Below are positions 1-15,568 of a DNA stretch of 64,000 bases, piece by piece. The translations under genes were made by a program, and so were the position numbers. The notes beneath the pieces were generated by a model. The model worked only from the letters and a program-made list of their open reading frames with translations. It made no database searches and had not been told where the DNA came from. Each line of letters opens with the position of its first letter. The stretch's first letter is position 1. Source of the DNA: Prosapia bicincta (Eukaryota; Arthropoda; Insecta; Hemiptera; Cercopidae); NCBI GenBank assembly GCA_036971475.1, contig JBAIZL010000003.1:54204342-54268341 (forward strand). The letters run 5' to 3'.

Positions 1-184
1 AATTCAATACTAAAATGCTTAAGAATACTTTTCGTAATATACAATTTTTTTTTATTTTCAAAAGGTAATTCAAGTAAAAGGTTTAATGTCCTATAGGTTG
101 CTTTAATCACAGACAACATAGTGATCATAAATCTAATGTAAGGTTATAGAGGAGAACATAAAGTGTTATTATTAAAATTTGCAG
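1..184. other. AT-rich non-coding stretch, probably intron
   Basis: No credible ORF. It ends in an acceptor-like TTTGCAG directly before the exon candidate at 185, so it is read as the tail of an intron. Confidence 0.4.
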
Positions 185-282
185 TGCAAACTGATGGTGA
201 ACAAAGCAGAGGATGACATGAGAAAGCAATCCAGAGCCCCTAAGTGCTCCCCAGATACCCCTGCATCGTACAGTGTGCAAAG
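185..282 (+). CDS. Candidate internal exon of an unidentified spliced gene
   Basis: A 98-bp block lies between an acceptor (AAAATTTGCAG) and a donor (CAAAG/GTGAGT). Only one of the three frames is open across it: phase 0 in, phase 2 out, about 32 codons beginning CKLMVNKAEDD. The composition is clearly more GC-rich than the flanks. I do not recognise the peptide. Its exit phase (2) does not match the entry phase of either the exon at 14,355 (1) or the one at 38,043 (0). Either another exon lies between, or it belongs to a different transcript. It sits just outside segmental copy A. Confidence 0.4.
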
Positions 283-807
283 GTGAGTTTATGGGGTACT
301 TATGTTTGCTGTAGTTGGGTATTTGGTTGCATTGTGTTCTGCTATGTAAAGATTTTTAATGAAATGACACAACTAGGCCAGTAAGTTGTAATCCAAGGCT
401 GGAGTTTTATTTTGAATTATTTATTTTCGCCAGCTTTCCCTTCTGTAACCAAATAGCTCTAGGCTCTAGGCTATGCCATGAGAATACAACATACCGTATT
501 GCGAAGTGTTGTAAAAGATACTTTTAAATTTAGTCTAAAATTAAAATGATAAAATACGCGTTGTATAAAAATGCATATAAAATAAGGAGAAAGGAATTTT
601 AGAAATAAAGATTGTAAACAACTGAAAAGTATTTAGACATGGAAAACCCATGTTTCCTGAGGTGAACATAATGCACTTGCCTCAGGATTAGTGGCGAATG
701 GTGTTAGCAGTGGGGGTTTACTTTGTGTTTCCTAAACATAAATATGTCCAAGAAGTTTTATCCATTTACCAGTATTCCTGAATACATTGGCAGGAGATAC
801 AAGTCTT
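283..807. other. Intron-like unique sequence before copy A
   Basis: AT-rich, no ORF and no repeat I can identify. Homology to the second duplicated block begins at about 808 with the shared string TTAATTACACCTTCGCTGG. Confidence 0.4.
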
Positions 808-1189
808 AATTACACCTTCGCTGGGGCGTGGTGTCGATTTATTTATAGAATCTAAAGGGGTCATTGTGTTGAATCAAACGTTTTGTGAAGGCGCCTAACC
901 TGAAACCATTTGTTAATAGAAGTAACTTGACGATATAGTTGCGCTCCATTTATCCGTCTAAAAACTCTCATTCTCAGCAAATTTGCATTGGAGCCCAATG
1001 AACCTGTGGCCTCTCTTCATGCAACTTAGCTTCCTCTAAACCACGTGCAGGTAGTAGTCATGCATTGTCGTGAATTGTACATTAGTGCAAAGGGCAGCTA
1101 ATGGCGACTCGTCAAAGCGTCTCCACGATTCCTTTAAATAATATTTTGTCAAAATGTTGGTGAAAAGACACACATACACAAAAAAAATC

Positions 1190-1214
1190 ACAGACACACA
1201 CACACACACACACC

Positions 1215-1276
<62 letters not shown>

Positions 1277-1370
1277 TATATATGTATGTATATATATATA
1301 TATTTATATATATATATACTGTATATATATTTATACATATATATGTGTGTGTGTGAGAGAGAGAGAGATT
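1190..1370. repeat. Compound microsatellite (AC)n(TA)n(TG)n(GA)n
   Basis: CA repeats, then about 110 bp of mostly TA, then TG and GA runs. The same array is at 33,850-34,015 in copy B with different run lengths. Confidence 0.95.
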
Positions 1371-2089
1371 GAGAGGGACCCTAAATATAACAGTCTTGTT
1401 ATGTCAGTACTAATTGAAATTTAAAAAAACCGAAAAAAAACACTGCCTGTATGTTTTGTGGTAAGGTAAAATATTGAAATGAAATGGTTTTATAATTATA
1501 TATAATAAATTGGTCATGTGTTGTATAGCAAGACAAGTCTAGACGGCGCTAAATATGCAAAGCATATCCAGGGTTGTTTAGGGGCTGCATTTTACCCCTG
1601 TTTCCTTTGAATTAACTGCAAACGATTCTGGGGCTCTATTAATTTTTAAAACGTCACTTCAATATCGTTTCCTTGTGTGTGTTTGTGCGTGCGAACGTTT
1701 ACTTCACTTGTGCGTTTCGACGTTTACTTTTCCCAACGCCGTAATGTAACGATGGAAAAGAGAGTTTAAATGGGGACATTGAATTGTCGAACGCAAAATA
1801 AATTTCCAAATATTTGCAAGAAATCAATATATTCGTCCTTGAAGGATTAAGGTAGTTGGAGTGGGGGGATAAGGACAAGGATAAACCAATGCAAACATGG
1901 GGCTATACCAGCTCAATTGATCTGCAATACGATCGTGGTACAAGTTTGCTTTGGTATAACTGGAAATTTCTTGAAGTAAATATTTGTTACATCTATATAT
2001 TATAATAAAACTATACATTTAGTCCTAAGCAGACGAAAATCCTGGTTTATGGGTATGGAAGAAAGATCATTCAGGGGTATGAATGATCA

Positions 2090-3690
2090 ATATCTACCCA
2101 ACTTACTCCTGAGTGAGCGTGCATGTGTGTGTGCGTGAGTATCTCTGTAAATGTTTTACATTTGCAGACGGTAAATAGTAGAGAGTTTCGAAACAAATAT
2201 CTTCTCAACATTCTTCTTTGTTTTGGAAGAAACTTACAATATGGATTGTAACTAACTTGTATTATAAATCCAGTTTTTGACGTCTTGGATCCGCAGTGGT
2301 GTTTTTTTTAATTTCAAGTGTAACATAAATTTTGTTGAGTTACCTAAATTTATGTCTGAATTTATACTGTATTGTCAGTTTTAATTCCTTGGTTACGTAT
2401 TTTACGTATGTAATATTCAAAATATATGCATGCCATTTGATATACTACATATTAGATTTATTAATACTTAATGTCTCGCGAAATCATGTAGAAGCGCAGT
2501 CTGTTAGTGATTCAATGAACTACTAAAAAGAAAACCTAAATTTATAATTGTTGCTTAGAAACAAACTTTTTGCCCAACATATTATTATGTTTGGGTTAAC
2601 ACCCATTATTTTCCTGTAATGGGCGTAGATGTACGGAAGATGAGCCACACATCTGTCCCTAAGCGTGGCGCCTGTGTAAGGATGACTACGTCAGGTGAAA
2701 ACTTTCCACATTTTGTGTAAAATTATTGTGTTTATATTTATAAACAAGCCGTACTTTTTGTAGTTATCTTCGCTTTATATCAAAAAATAAAATCGTTTCT
2801 ATTTCGATTCCAGACACCTCCAAATACTTTTTACAGTCCGCAAAAAATGTTGAACTATCATTGTTTTCCCTGGAGAATGTATCTATTCCCAGGGGTATTT
2901 ATCTACTCAACTTACTCCTGAGTGCGTGTGCATGTGTGTGTGCGTGAGTATCTCTGTAAATGTTTTACATTTGGAGGAGGTAAATAGTAGAGAGTTTCAA
3001 AACAAATGTCTTCCCAAAATGCTTCTTAGTTTTGGAAGAGACAATTTGGGTTGTAACTAACTTGTATTATAAATCCTGTATTTTACGTCTTGGATTCGAT
3101 AGTGGAGTTTTATAAATTTCAAGAGTAGCATAAATTTGTTTGAGTTACTTAATTTTATGTCTGAATTTATACCGTATTGTCAGTTTTAATTCCATGAATA
3201 CGTATTTTACGTATGCAATATTTAAAGTATATTCATGCCATTTGATATATTACATATTAGGTTTTGTAATACTTGATGTCACGCGGAAATCATGTAGGAG
3301 CGCAATCTGTTAGTGATTCAATGAACTACTAAAAGAAAACCTAAATATATAGTTGTTGCTTAGAAACGGACTTTTTGCACAACATATTATTAAGTTTTTG
3401 TTAACACCCATTGTTTTTCTGTAATGGGCGGACATTTACGGAAGAAGAGCGTACCTCTGTCCCTAAGCGTGGCGCCTGTGTAAGGATGACTTCATTAGAT
3501 GAAAAACGTTCCACATTTTTCCTCACTACAATGATCAGTCTTTGTGTAAATTATTGCGATTTTATTTATAAAACAAACCGTACTTTTTGTAGTTATCTTC
3601 GAAGAAGATTGAAATCAAGAAATAAAATCGTTGCTGTTTCGATTCCAGACACCTCCAAATACTTTTTACAGTCCGCAATAAATGTTAAAC
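2090..3690. repeat. Internal tandem duplication of about 0.8 kb in copy A
   Basis: Unit 1 (about 2,090-2,860) and unit 2 (about 2,893-3,690) both contain the TTACTCCTGAGTG block, a GTAAATAGTAGAGAGTTTC block and the CCCTAAGCGTGGCGCCTGTG block, in the same order and spacing. Copy B has a single unit (34,720-35,390) and a more diverged relative at about 36,550-36,960. No coding capacity is credible. Confidence 0.8.
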
Positions 3691-4036
3691 TTTTCCGCTT
3701 TAGAAGTGAAATTTAAATGCTCACAACACGACACATGATTTTAGACATTTTATTTATATTAAAATTGTTTTGGTAATAAACATATGCTACTCTATATTCA
3801 TATAGTAATGCTACATAGGAAAAATTTTAAAAAGCTTTAAAAAGATGTTACCATGAAACTCATGCACGAAAGACTCGTATTTCATATACAATACATTGTA
3901 TTTATCCTATATATGTAAATTTTGTTATATCATTGTTTTTCCTGGAGTAGCTAATACTTATTTTATTTGTAAAAAATATATAAATAATTTACTGCAGTAT
4001 TTGAAATACATACATTTCATTAACATATCACCTTAT

Positions 4037-4037
4037 G

Positions 4038-4070
<33 letters not shown>
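4037..4070. repeat. (GA)n microsatellite
   Basis: About 30 bp of GA dinucleotides inside AT-rich DNA. Confidence 0.9.
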
Positions 4071-4072
<2 letters not shown>

Positions 4073-4384
4073 GTACTAGCTAGTTTTAATTATTTATAAC
4101 AGGAATAATGTTATTCAAACAATAAGTCATTACTATTATACAACACACGGACAAGCTAGAATAATTCATAATTAAACATATACTAATATAAACCTAACCC
4201 TTTTGTTATGAAAGCCCCAAACAATTCGCTATTTAATCTTAATTATGGCTTGTATCCAATTACATCACCGCAAAGCGCAGATTCTTTTATATTTAAAGTT
4301 TTTTTAACTTTACTGGATATTCTTATTCTGCTTGCATTTTACAAACCTAAGCACTTTTATTAAACATTCAACGAATATAAAAAC

Positions 4385-4925
4385 GTAATGAATAGGCCTA
4401 TTGGTTGCGACTGCATATGTACGTGTATGCAACGAGATAAACCTAAGCCGGCCGTAGTCCTCAGACTGAGTATGTATGTCGCGGTAACGCAGCCAGCAAC
4501 CCACTCTGGTAGCTAACAAGAAGTGTGTATAAACTCCAGTTCCTCACAAAAGTTTACCCACAAGTAAAAGTACACACTGTACACACCGTTTGGAGACGCT
4601 AGCGCTCTGTGGTGTTAAAACTAGGAAGCGTTCAGAGGTGTGCGAAAAACAGTCGTTTATCTCTTGGATAATTGCGGCAATAATTACAAAAAGTGCGCTT
4701 TTTGGTGTAAATAAATCAAAATAATCTTACAGAAAGATTGTGCGTTGTAGTGCGGGAAAAAGTGGAAAATATTTAACCTAACGGAATCCTCCTGACAGAG
4801 GCGCCATGCCTATTGATTGCGACTGTACGTGTATGCAACGAGATAAACCTAAGCCGGGCAGAGTCCTCAGACTGACTATGTGTCGCGGTAACGCAGCCAG
4901 TAACCCACTCTGGTAGCTAACTTAT
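4385..4925. repeat. Two direct copies of a ~120-bp repeat
   Basis: The block running from GAATAGGCCTATTGGTTGCG to CCACTCTGGTAGCTAAC (about 4,389-4,519) recurs at about 4,806-4,921 with small indels. Copy B keeps one copy at about 35,845-35,970. The function is unknown. Confidence 0.75.
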
Positions 4926-6373
4926 GCATCTATGGCGAGATGTTTCTAATTAAGCTTCATTTTACGTTATTCTAACGCTTTAAGTTAGTCACAGTTTGAG
5001 AAAATGTGATCACAAGTCCTCAGAGCAAACTTTATATACTCGTCTCTCAAAGTACAAAGAAATATTAAATCTACAAGGCTTCTGTAGAAGTTCGATCAAA
5101 CTCCACTCTCTGTTACAGCGGTTGTCTCGTGGATATAAGCCAGTGATATCTGAGGAAGTGATTAATAAATAGCTAAACATGAACTCACAATTATGCTTTA
5201 TTGTGGTACGCATCTCGATGTTTCGGGTTATCCTCATTATCAGTGAATACACTACACAATGCTTGAGGTTTACGTAACACGTGTTGTGTGACGACTGTGC
5301 ATAGATCCCAATCTCTAATAGTAACTGCATGATTGTATATCCTCACTGTGGTAATGCAGTCAGGTGCAACCATACTGCAGCATTGCATGCAAGGCGTAAA
5401 CGTTGGCAGGAAGCAAGCAATTCCTTCTATACACAGTAGCTGTTAGATTTTATAGTTTACAATCCAAATTTTATTCTAATCTTTAATTGTTTCGAATAAG
5501 CTAGAAATAATTATAACTTAATTTTCTGTTTTAAAGCGGGAAAACAACCTTTAGATACACACAGAAACCAATAAACACACAGATCTGATGAAATATATCG
5601 GTTGTGGTCCGATTTAATAGTCCGAGAGCTAATGAGCCGTCAGCTGAGCTCTGTGTATTGATGTGCTTGCTTCGTTTATTGCTGGTGTGTGTTTTTACTG
5701 TCCGCCGAAATCGATATTGACGAAATTATTGAGCAACGACTCAACATTTCTTGGTGAACCAATTTTCTTTTCAGAAAAATCTCTAAGCATTAAGAGTTTT
5801 TAAGAAGGCCAGAGGAGGCCAAGGAAGCCTGAGTCAACCTTCTATGATGAAAACATTGAATGCAGTCACAAGTTTTTCTCTGTCGGCAAAACTGTGCGAA
5901 TAGTAGTGACGGAAGTAATTTTGTTGAATCAACGGCACACATAATTCTAAATGCACAGTTACACCTCTGATAAGACATTTTGGGGATATCCAAGTTACTG
6001 ACACGGATAGGAAGTACATTAGCCCTATAAGATTTTCGTCATTAACTTTTAAATTTGACATCTGTAGAAAAACCATAAGATTGTTTAAACAAAACTCTTT
6101 TCAAAAGAAACAAAAGTGCTTTTTGTTTATGAGACAGGCGTAATTTGATGCAAAGTACAATATTTTTCATTGGTAATGGTACATAGCAGCAGAAATTTTC
6201 TACAAAACGATGTCTTTTTTTGTAATTTATTATATCAAACGATTTTTTAAAAGGGCTTCATATTTTTTGTAAGTTGGAAATAATTGTTTATGTTATATCA
6301 CTAGAAAACCTGACTCAGCATTACAACAGTACCTTATATTACTTTTCTATAAAGTAAACGTAGGGGTGTAGGC

Positions 6374-7856
6374 CAGTGGTTACAAACAAACTGTTTTCAA
6401 GGACCCATCGGTCGCTACATTGACAAGGGCCCCTTAAACTCTCAAACCTAAATTGTAGACCACACACATAATAATTTGTGTTATATTAGTTATTAATATG
6501 TCAATTATGGATAGCCTACCCACTTACTTTAATGTGGAAACTGTTCTTACATATGAATACTAAATTTGATTCTACTGCAAGCTTATTACAAGTACATTCA
6601 AGAAGTGTTTTGTTTTTATTTAAGATACAAAATATAAAACTATCACATGTTAAAGTTCGTAGGTCCAGGTGAAATTTGTTAAACTTATTTATATTAATAT
6701 TTTTTTTGTAATAAGAAGTAAATGAAGTAAACACAAAAATCAAAAGTCTGTTATAATTGCTACAAATAATGAAAAACTATTGAATAAAAATTTAATAAGA
6801 ATACTAATGATATTAGTTCAAAACCTATTTTAATGTAACTTGAACAAATCATATCTTAACAATAATTTCAGTGAGATGAGGTGAATCTGTACTTTGAGTT
6901 CGTGATTTCAAAAATGTTAGCTTCCATATTTGAAACTTTTACTCTGAAATCATACTGCATATCAAGCCAATTCCTTAAGTTATTTTTCATGAAGTACATA
7001 GTCGAGGATATAGTCGTTTTGTACTGGCAACCATACTTCTACAATGTTCTTACTATTAAAAACATTTTCTAGTGTGTCACTGTCGGTCAGTTAAAGTCGA
7101 TTTTTTTTCCTCTTCTGAAGGACTCTGAATCTTTTATATTTCAAAGAAGCAGAAAGAATTTCTAATCCAACTTATATTAAGACCTGGCGCAGGACAATAA
7201 GCCTTGAAAGAGGTTGCTAAACTTTGAAGATGGTCAGTTATGCTTTCCTTCATTTGGTTTATTAAGTTTTCATCAGAAGACTCCAAAAACCTTTATAGTG
7301 GGAATATTTGTAAGAGAACATTTATCAACCTTTGTTGCCCACAACAGACATATTTAAACCATAGAACAGACCTTGTCTTCAACTTTGAACGTATCTATAT
7401 TATTACCTTGTACGCATAGAATCAAAATGTTCAAACACAGCTAAGTAAGCAGTCACATAAAGCCAAGAAATGTCTAAGTGAATCTCAATACTTGGTATCA
7501 AGAAGGAAGATTCTGACCTCATCCTTATCATCAAAAAACCTTTTCAGTACCACCTAGAGAGAGCCACCTTACTTCGGTATGAATAAGAGGCGGAGCATTC
7601 TCACTGCCTAATAACAAAGAAAACAATCTAGACTGCAAAGCTTTAATGTAGTTAATACGTTGAACTACCTCATTGAGAGTTTTATGCGAGACTTCAGGCC
7701 ATCTCTTGGCTACTAAAGCCTTTCTATGAATGCTACGGTCAAATACGGCGCAACGAATGTGTTTAAATATAAATATTTTAATATCAGTGACATCACACTG
7801 ACCCCTGAGACATTGCCCGCGGACCTTTAGGGGTTAGTTCCAGTTAAGAACCACTG
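6374..7856 (-). mobile_element. Decayed hAT-family DNA transposon (copy A)
   Basis: The ends are CAGTGGTT and AACCACTG, the terminal inverted repeat typical of hAT elements. They are flanked by near-identical 8-bp duplications, GTGTAGGC on the left and GAGTAGGC on the right, which is the hAT target-site length. On the minus strand, about 7,100-7,760 still reads as pieces of a ZBED5/Charlie-like transposase, including HTEVRWLSLGG followed by DEVRIFLL. Stops and frameshifts break it, so it is not functional. Copy B carries the homologous element at 41,455-42,892 and a partial left piece at 38,927-39,605. Confidence 0.75.
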
Positions 7857-8267
7857 GAGTAGGCACCCGTAGTGTACTTCCACTTTTTCGATGCCGATGT
7901 TACACTCCTTAGCAAATCCACGTATTTGGTTTCTTCATATTTATCAAAAAAGGTTTTCTACATTTTTAGGCAAAGAGTGTGGCCGATGATAAAAATCGTG
8001 GATCAAACCCGTGCATCTCAAAAACTGTTGCTATCACTTTTTAAAAGTACAGAAGTGATTTTCTATCTTGTATTTTGCATTACAGTTATAGTGATACAAG
8101 TCTATAGATTGGTTTTTTGTTTCTGTCTTTTTTTGTTCGTTTTCCTTTACAATATGGTCTAGAAATGTATCTCCATAAGGGGGAGGTTTGTTGTTGGTGC
8201 CACCACTGCTAAGCAACACCACACCGTAATGAAACTATGCTTATACTGAGGTAAGAGTTGTGACGAA

Positions 8268-8502
<235 letters not shown>

Positions 8503-9052
8503 GTAAATCATCTATTCGATTAGACAATAATATCTTTTCAAAAGTTTAAAGAATTTATAAAAATAAATAAATCTTAGTAAACATGTAAATATTATTAATA
8601 ATATTAGTATCATTAACGTCGGCTAAAACCGTGCAACAATCAAGGATAAACCACATTTATATAGCCATGGTTACGTAAAGCCATTTTTCAATATATTTTG
8701 TTGGAATAAGAACAAAAAATATGAAACTTAAAAACGTTTGGAAACTTTGTGAGTATTTGTTAAATTAATTAAGGAAATGTTAACTTACAACAAAATACAT
8801 TCCTATCCTACCGCCTGTGTGTATCAAGTACGAATACCCATGGTGGAAGTAAGGTTAGGCTATCTGTGATTGCTGGCACTTACAATTGTTAAAGACAGCC
8901 TAACTAGAGCCTTATGTAGGCCTATGTTTTGGGTAAATCTTTGGATGGTCCATCATTATTACCGGAAATGTACTTGATGTTTTAGCCAATAAAACTAAAT
9001 AAGGCATTTTGTTTCAGTTTTTAAAGTAAGGTTGAAAATTGTAGGCATGTAA

Positions 9053-9915
9053 GCTATTTATCATCCATTAGCCAAAGCCTTTGTATCGATGCACTTGGAC
9101 TATGTCCCTTCCCATGTAGAACCGCGTTTCTTTCCCTCACAATTGCCTCCTACCTCCCAACAATTGTGACATATTAGCAATTTATCATCCATTAGCCAAA
9201 GCCTTTGTATCGATGCGCTTGGGCTATGTCCCTTCCCATGTAGAACCGGGTTTCCTTCCCTCACAATCGCCTCCTACTTCCCAACAATTGAAGACATATA
9301 AGCTATTTATCATCCATTAGCCAAAGCCTTATATATCGATGCGCTTGGGCTATGTCCCTTCCCATGAAGAACCGCGTTTCCCTCCCTCACAATTGCCTCC
9401 TACCTTCCAACAATTGAAGACATGTAAGTTATTTATCATCCATTAGCCAAAGCCTTTGTATCGATGCACTTGGGCTATGTCCCTTCCCATGTAGAACCGG
9501 GTTTCCCTCCCTCACAATTGCCTCCTACCTTCCAACAATTGAAGACATGTAAGTTATTTATCATCCATTAGCCAAAGCCTTTGTATCGATGCACTTGGGC
9601 TATGTCCCTTCCCATGAAGAACCGCGTTTCCCTCCCTCACAATTGCCTCCTACCTTCCAACAATTGAAGACATGTAAGTTATTTATCATCCATTAGCCAA
9701 AGCCTTTGTATCGATGCACTTGGGCTATGTCCCTTCCCATGAAGAACCGCGTTTCCCTCCCTCACAATTGCCTCCTACCTTCCAACAATTGAAGACATGT
9801 AAGTTATTTATCATCCATTAGCCAAAGCCTTTGTATCGATGCACTTGGGCTATGTCCCTTCCCATGTAGAACCGGGTTTCCCTCCGTCACAATTGCCTCT
9901 TACCTCCCAACATTT
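9053..9915. repeat. 125-bp minisatellite, 7 units (copy A)
   Basis: The string TCATCCATTAGCC recurs at 9,061, 9,185, 9,310, 9,436, 9,561, 9,686 and 9,811, giving a period of 124-126 bp. Units end in CCAACAATTGAAGACATGTAAG. The period is not a multiple of three, so it is not coding. The homologous array in copy B has 15 units. Confidence 0.95.
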
Positions 9916-10489
9916 CCTTCCCCCCTTACTATTATTATATTACTCCCTTTATCCATTCCTTTTAACTGCTTTGTTTCCTTTTATTTCTTCTAGGTAATGC
10001 AAGTCTAACCTAAAAGTATATAAAAGTTGAATGTAAGGAAATATGTCAAACATTTAGTTTAGATTTTAATCTTAAGGAAAAGGTTTCACAGATAATATCC
10101 ATGCAAACGTAGATCCTAATTTGGCTTGATACGTTTCTTAGAATATTTAAAATATTTTATATTTCCCTTGAAATTTTCTTTTTAGTATAAATTTATTAAT
10201 AATATATTAAATTTTAAACGCCGTAATTTATGTGACTTTTAGTGTTTTAGTCATGTTTTCGTCTCTTTATACACGTTTCAACAAATACTTATTTTGTCTC
10301 ATATTCTGAAAAGATTGTCTCTTTCTGCTACCCTGTATTTCTCTCTCCCTCTCACTCTCTCTCTCACACACATTAATATCGGTGTTTAATTTTATCTTCA
10401 TCAATAGGACGAAGATGGCTCTCTGAAAAGCGAAATATTTGTGCCATATTGTCTGATGTGCGATGTTTGTAGTACAACAGCAAAATATA
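9916..10489. other. Pyrimidine-rich non-coding stretch
   Basis: Contains CT/CA runs at about 10,340-10,375 and a segment (about 10,390-10,480) conserved at 45,700-45,800 in copy B. No gene is seen. Confidence 0.4.
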
Positions 10490-11440
10490 ATTTAACAAGA
10501 CTTCCAATTTAATAAAAATAAAATAAACGAAGTGGAAATTTTGTTGTAAATAAATAAATGTGCACAGGAAGACAAATATTTAGTTTGATTTGTTGGAATA
10601 CGTGAAGAGCATGTGGAGCTCTGCGTCAGGAAAGTGAAACAGGGACATTGCTGTAAGGGCTTTATCATTGTATTGAAGGGATTCAAGGAGTGGAGATGAC
10701 GTGATGGTTACCCGTAATTTTATCGTATATACAGAGAGGACAGGTGGAAGAATCTGCGAAGTCCAATCGATGTTGGGACCGTTTTATAGAACTGAATGAA
10801 GCTGGTTAAAGTAAAAGGAGACATCCTTGTAAACGTTTATAGCCAGGGTAAGCGTGTCTGTCTGCTTAATCCATTATAAAACAATCTCTTTTCTGCGTAA
10901 AAGTTGGAATATGGCTTCCTTGCACCTTGCGATGACACCGCCTTTTTGATGTAGTGGAGAGGAAATAGCCTGCAACTCTGAAGTAGAAAGAAAGACCAAT
11001 TTACTTCTATCGATGCTAGTTGAAAGCCTCTCTGAGGCATAACAAATGGCTGAAACTTCCACTTTAAAGTGGTAAACCTTCTGTAAACAAGGCTTCGACG
11101 AAGGTTGTATAGAATCCAGCTCCGCTGGTCTCTGCCGTGGTAGATCCGTCCTTGTAAATTTGGGTCCATTCGATGTCAGGGTAGTTGTTGCCAGTATTTC
11201 TAATGTAGTTGACTTCAAGAGATAGTGCAGTTTTCTGCTTGGCAGAACCGGGTTTACAGAAATATCTGGCATCTCCCGTGGGATATGAGGAGATCAAAAG
11301 GGCCGTCGCTCACCCTGATTGCTGTGAGACTTCTCCTACAGAACGAGAGCTTTCGGTTGTGACTTATTTTGAGTTTCAAGCCGGATATTGGCAGAGTGCT
11401 ACGTTTTCCCGAGGTTTCCGACCTAGCATGACCTTTCAAA
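10490..11440 (-). pseudogene. Retrotransposon RNase H fragment (copy A)
   Basis: Minus-strand frames 11,297-11,064, 11,272-10,874 and 10,686-10,492 together look like the RNase H and C-terminal end of a non-LTR retrotransposon. DIEWTQIYKDGSTTAETSGA matches the RNase H start (Y-x-DGS, then GAGF). After a frame change come an EVSAICYA stretch, then SSTC/CPLC-like cysteines near the end. Several frame changes and stops make it inactive. The same remnant is at 45,850-46,690 in copy B, and a very degraded third piece is at about 40,130-40,300. Confidence 0.6.
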
Positions 11441-11489
11441 AACTTTCCGTAATAACTAAATTATTATGTAATTATTAAAATTACACAAA

Positions 11490-13770
<2,281 letters not shown>

Positions 13771-14354
13771 CTCATATATACAGGCTAACCCCTCTCTCTC
13801 ATACACATTGGCCAGTGGTTACCAACAAATTGTTTTCAAGGACCCACTGAGGGCATCCGTCACTACATTAACAAGGACCCTCCAAATTCAATCAATGCAT
13901 AAATAGGTTGGTTATTCTTCATATAAGGCTAGTTTAAAACTGGTGAACGTTGGAGAAAGAAATTTTTATTACTTTTGTTAATTTTTTAGTCCTAAAATAC
14001 ATAATTTCAGAGATAGTACTCTGCCCCTTATTATATGGTTCCTCCATTGCTTTATGTCTTATATACAAACACTATACTTTTGGATTTAAAAGCTGTCCGA
14101 AATTCGGAGGATTTAAAATGGATCTTCTATATGATAGGAGTAATTCTTTTAAAAATACCTCATATTAGTTATATTTAATTGTTACAGTTATATTTCAATA
14201 TAATTTCGTTTAATATCTTGATACTTCATAATGCCTAGTTAAAAAAAATAATAATAGTTTTTGTCTATGTGTGTGTTTTTAGAATGGCACAGCCGATATT
14301 GTATAATTGGTAAAACTCTAGCTATAATAAAAGAATTTTTTTTTCTTGTTCCAG

Positions 14355-14396
14355 TCACGTGCTGCTTTGGTACGAAGAAGAGGAAGGAAAGGGGAG
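14355..14396 (+). CDS. Small exon of unidentified gene (copy A)
   Basis: A 42-bp exon between acceptor CTTGTTCCAG and donor GGGGAG/GTAATT. In the frame that joins the next exon (phase 1 in, phase 1 out) it encodes TCCFGTKKRKERG, a cysteine pair followed by a basic stretch. The same exon is conserved in copy B at 49,559-49,600 with T changed to A in the peptide, while the surrounding intron has drifted more. The protein is not recognised. Confidence 0.6.
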
Positions 14397-15361
14397 GTAA
14401 TTACTATTAGGTTGTTTTAACTTCACCTAGAAATAAAGTAATTTATTAGTTTTATTAAAATCCACTAATGTAAATAAATAGCTTTATGGCCTGTTCCAAA
14501 CTCGTATATATGTTCAGTTTCCAATATTTGCTGCGTTTAAGCTAAATTTTGGGATCGTCATCCCATGCGTGTTCTTTTGAATATTCAAATATTATAGCAT
14601 CATATTTCGGCTGCCACATTTAGAATTTTCATTTTGTGGTTCTTGTAAGTCTCCGTCTTCAATTCTACTACTACCGTATTATATTTCTAGGAGAAAATAC
14701 ATGAAGTTTAATGAAACTATAGATCCAAAGTATTAAAGTTACTGTATAAATAATATGTTAATACATATGTCAATAACATTAACATAAATAATATGTTAAT
14801 TAAAACATCAGATTTAAACCATTAGCACACTCATGCCTTAAATAAGAAGCCTTCCGCAAGGTTTAAACTTGCACCGCTTGTCACAGTGCTAACGTTACAG
14901 CAAACTGACACTGTGGCCATTTGATGTACTCAGTTATGTCAAGCATTTCTTTATGATAAGTGTAAATAATTGGACATTAAAAATAAGTAGGAACGAACTA
15001 TCAAAGCGTTCCTTCAAGTTATTTATGCTTTTCATTAATTTTAATTTACATTATTTTAAACATATTTATTATATTTGGGAACCCAAGTGCCAGATTATAA
15101 TATTTAACCTGTATTTTTGTTTGTATATAATTCTACGCTCTACGAACATGACTTTAAGAAACTATGAAAAATAAAACATTAGCTATGATGTAGAATAAAA
15201 TTCTTTTTTTTAAATGCATCAACATAGTACCTAATAATTATATATATCACAATATGCATGTCTGCAGGCCTTAAGTTTACCTGACAATTTATTATCATAT
15301 TTATATTGTTTATAAATATCGTATTATGTGACAAGATTTATTCAAATTTCTACCTTTACAG

Positions 15362-15568
15362 CAGTTTTCGATGAGGACATGCTCAGCTATTTGTCAAGCG
15401 CATACCCGAGAATAAAGTTTGTTCCTATTCTCGAGGTGATTCCTGAAGATGATGAAGAAGAGAAAGCGGAAATAGTTTATAAAAAAGCTGTAATATTTTC
15501 TACAAGTGATTCTGCACTATTTCCGCTAAAGATTGAAGTTCCTGCATTCTACAGGACTCAGTCGTTTT
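15362..15568 (+). CDS. Main exon of unidentified gene (copy A)
   Basis: A 207-bp exon between acceptor CCTTTACAG (a second AG follows, CAGCAG) and donor TCGTTTT/GTAAGT. Entry and exit are phase 1, so it can be skipped or duplicated without shifting frame. It encodes about 69 residues containing FDEDMLSYLSSAYPRIKF, an acidic EDDEEEKAE patch, and a hydrophobic/aromatic end (VPAFYRTQSF). It joins in frame to the exon at 14,355. Copy B has the same exon at 50,680-50,886 with a handful of amino-acid changes, which suggests constraint. I cannot assign a family. Confidence 0.7.

Noticed and set aside
5010..5388. Overlapping frames of 106 and 65 residues, also seen in copy B at 35,299
   Set aside because: No family resemblance; frames and stops differ between copies, so no sign of coding constraint.
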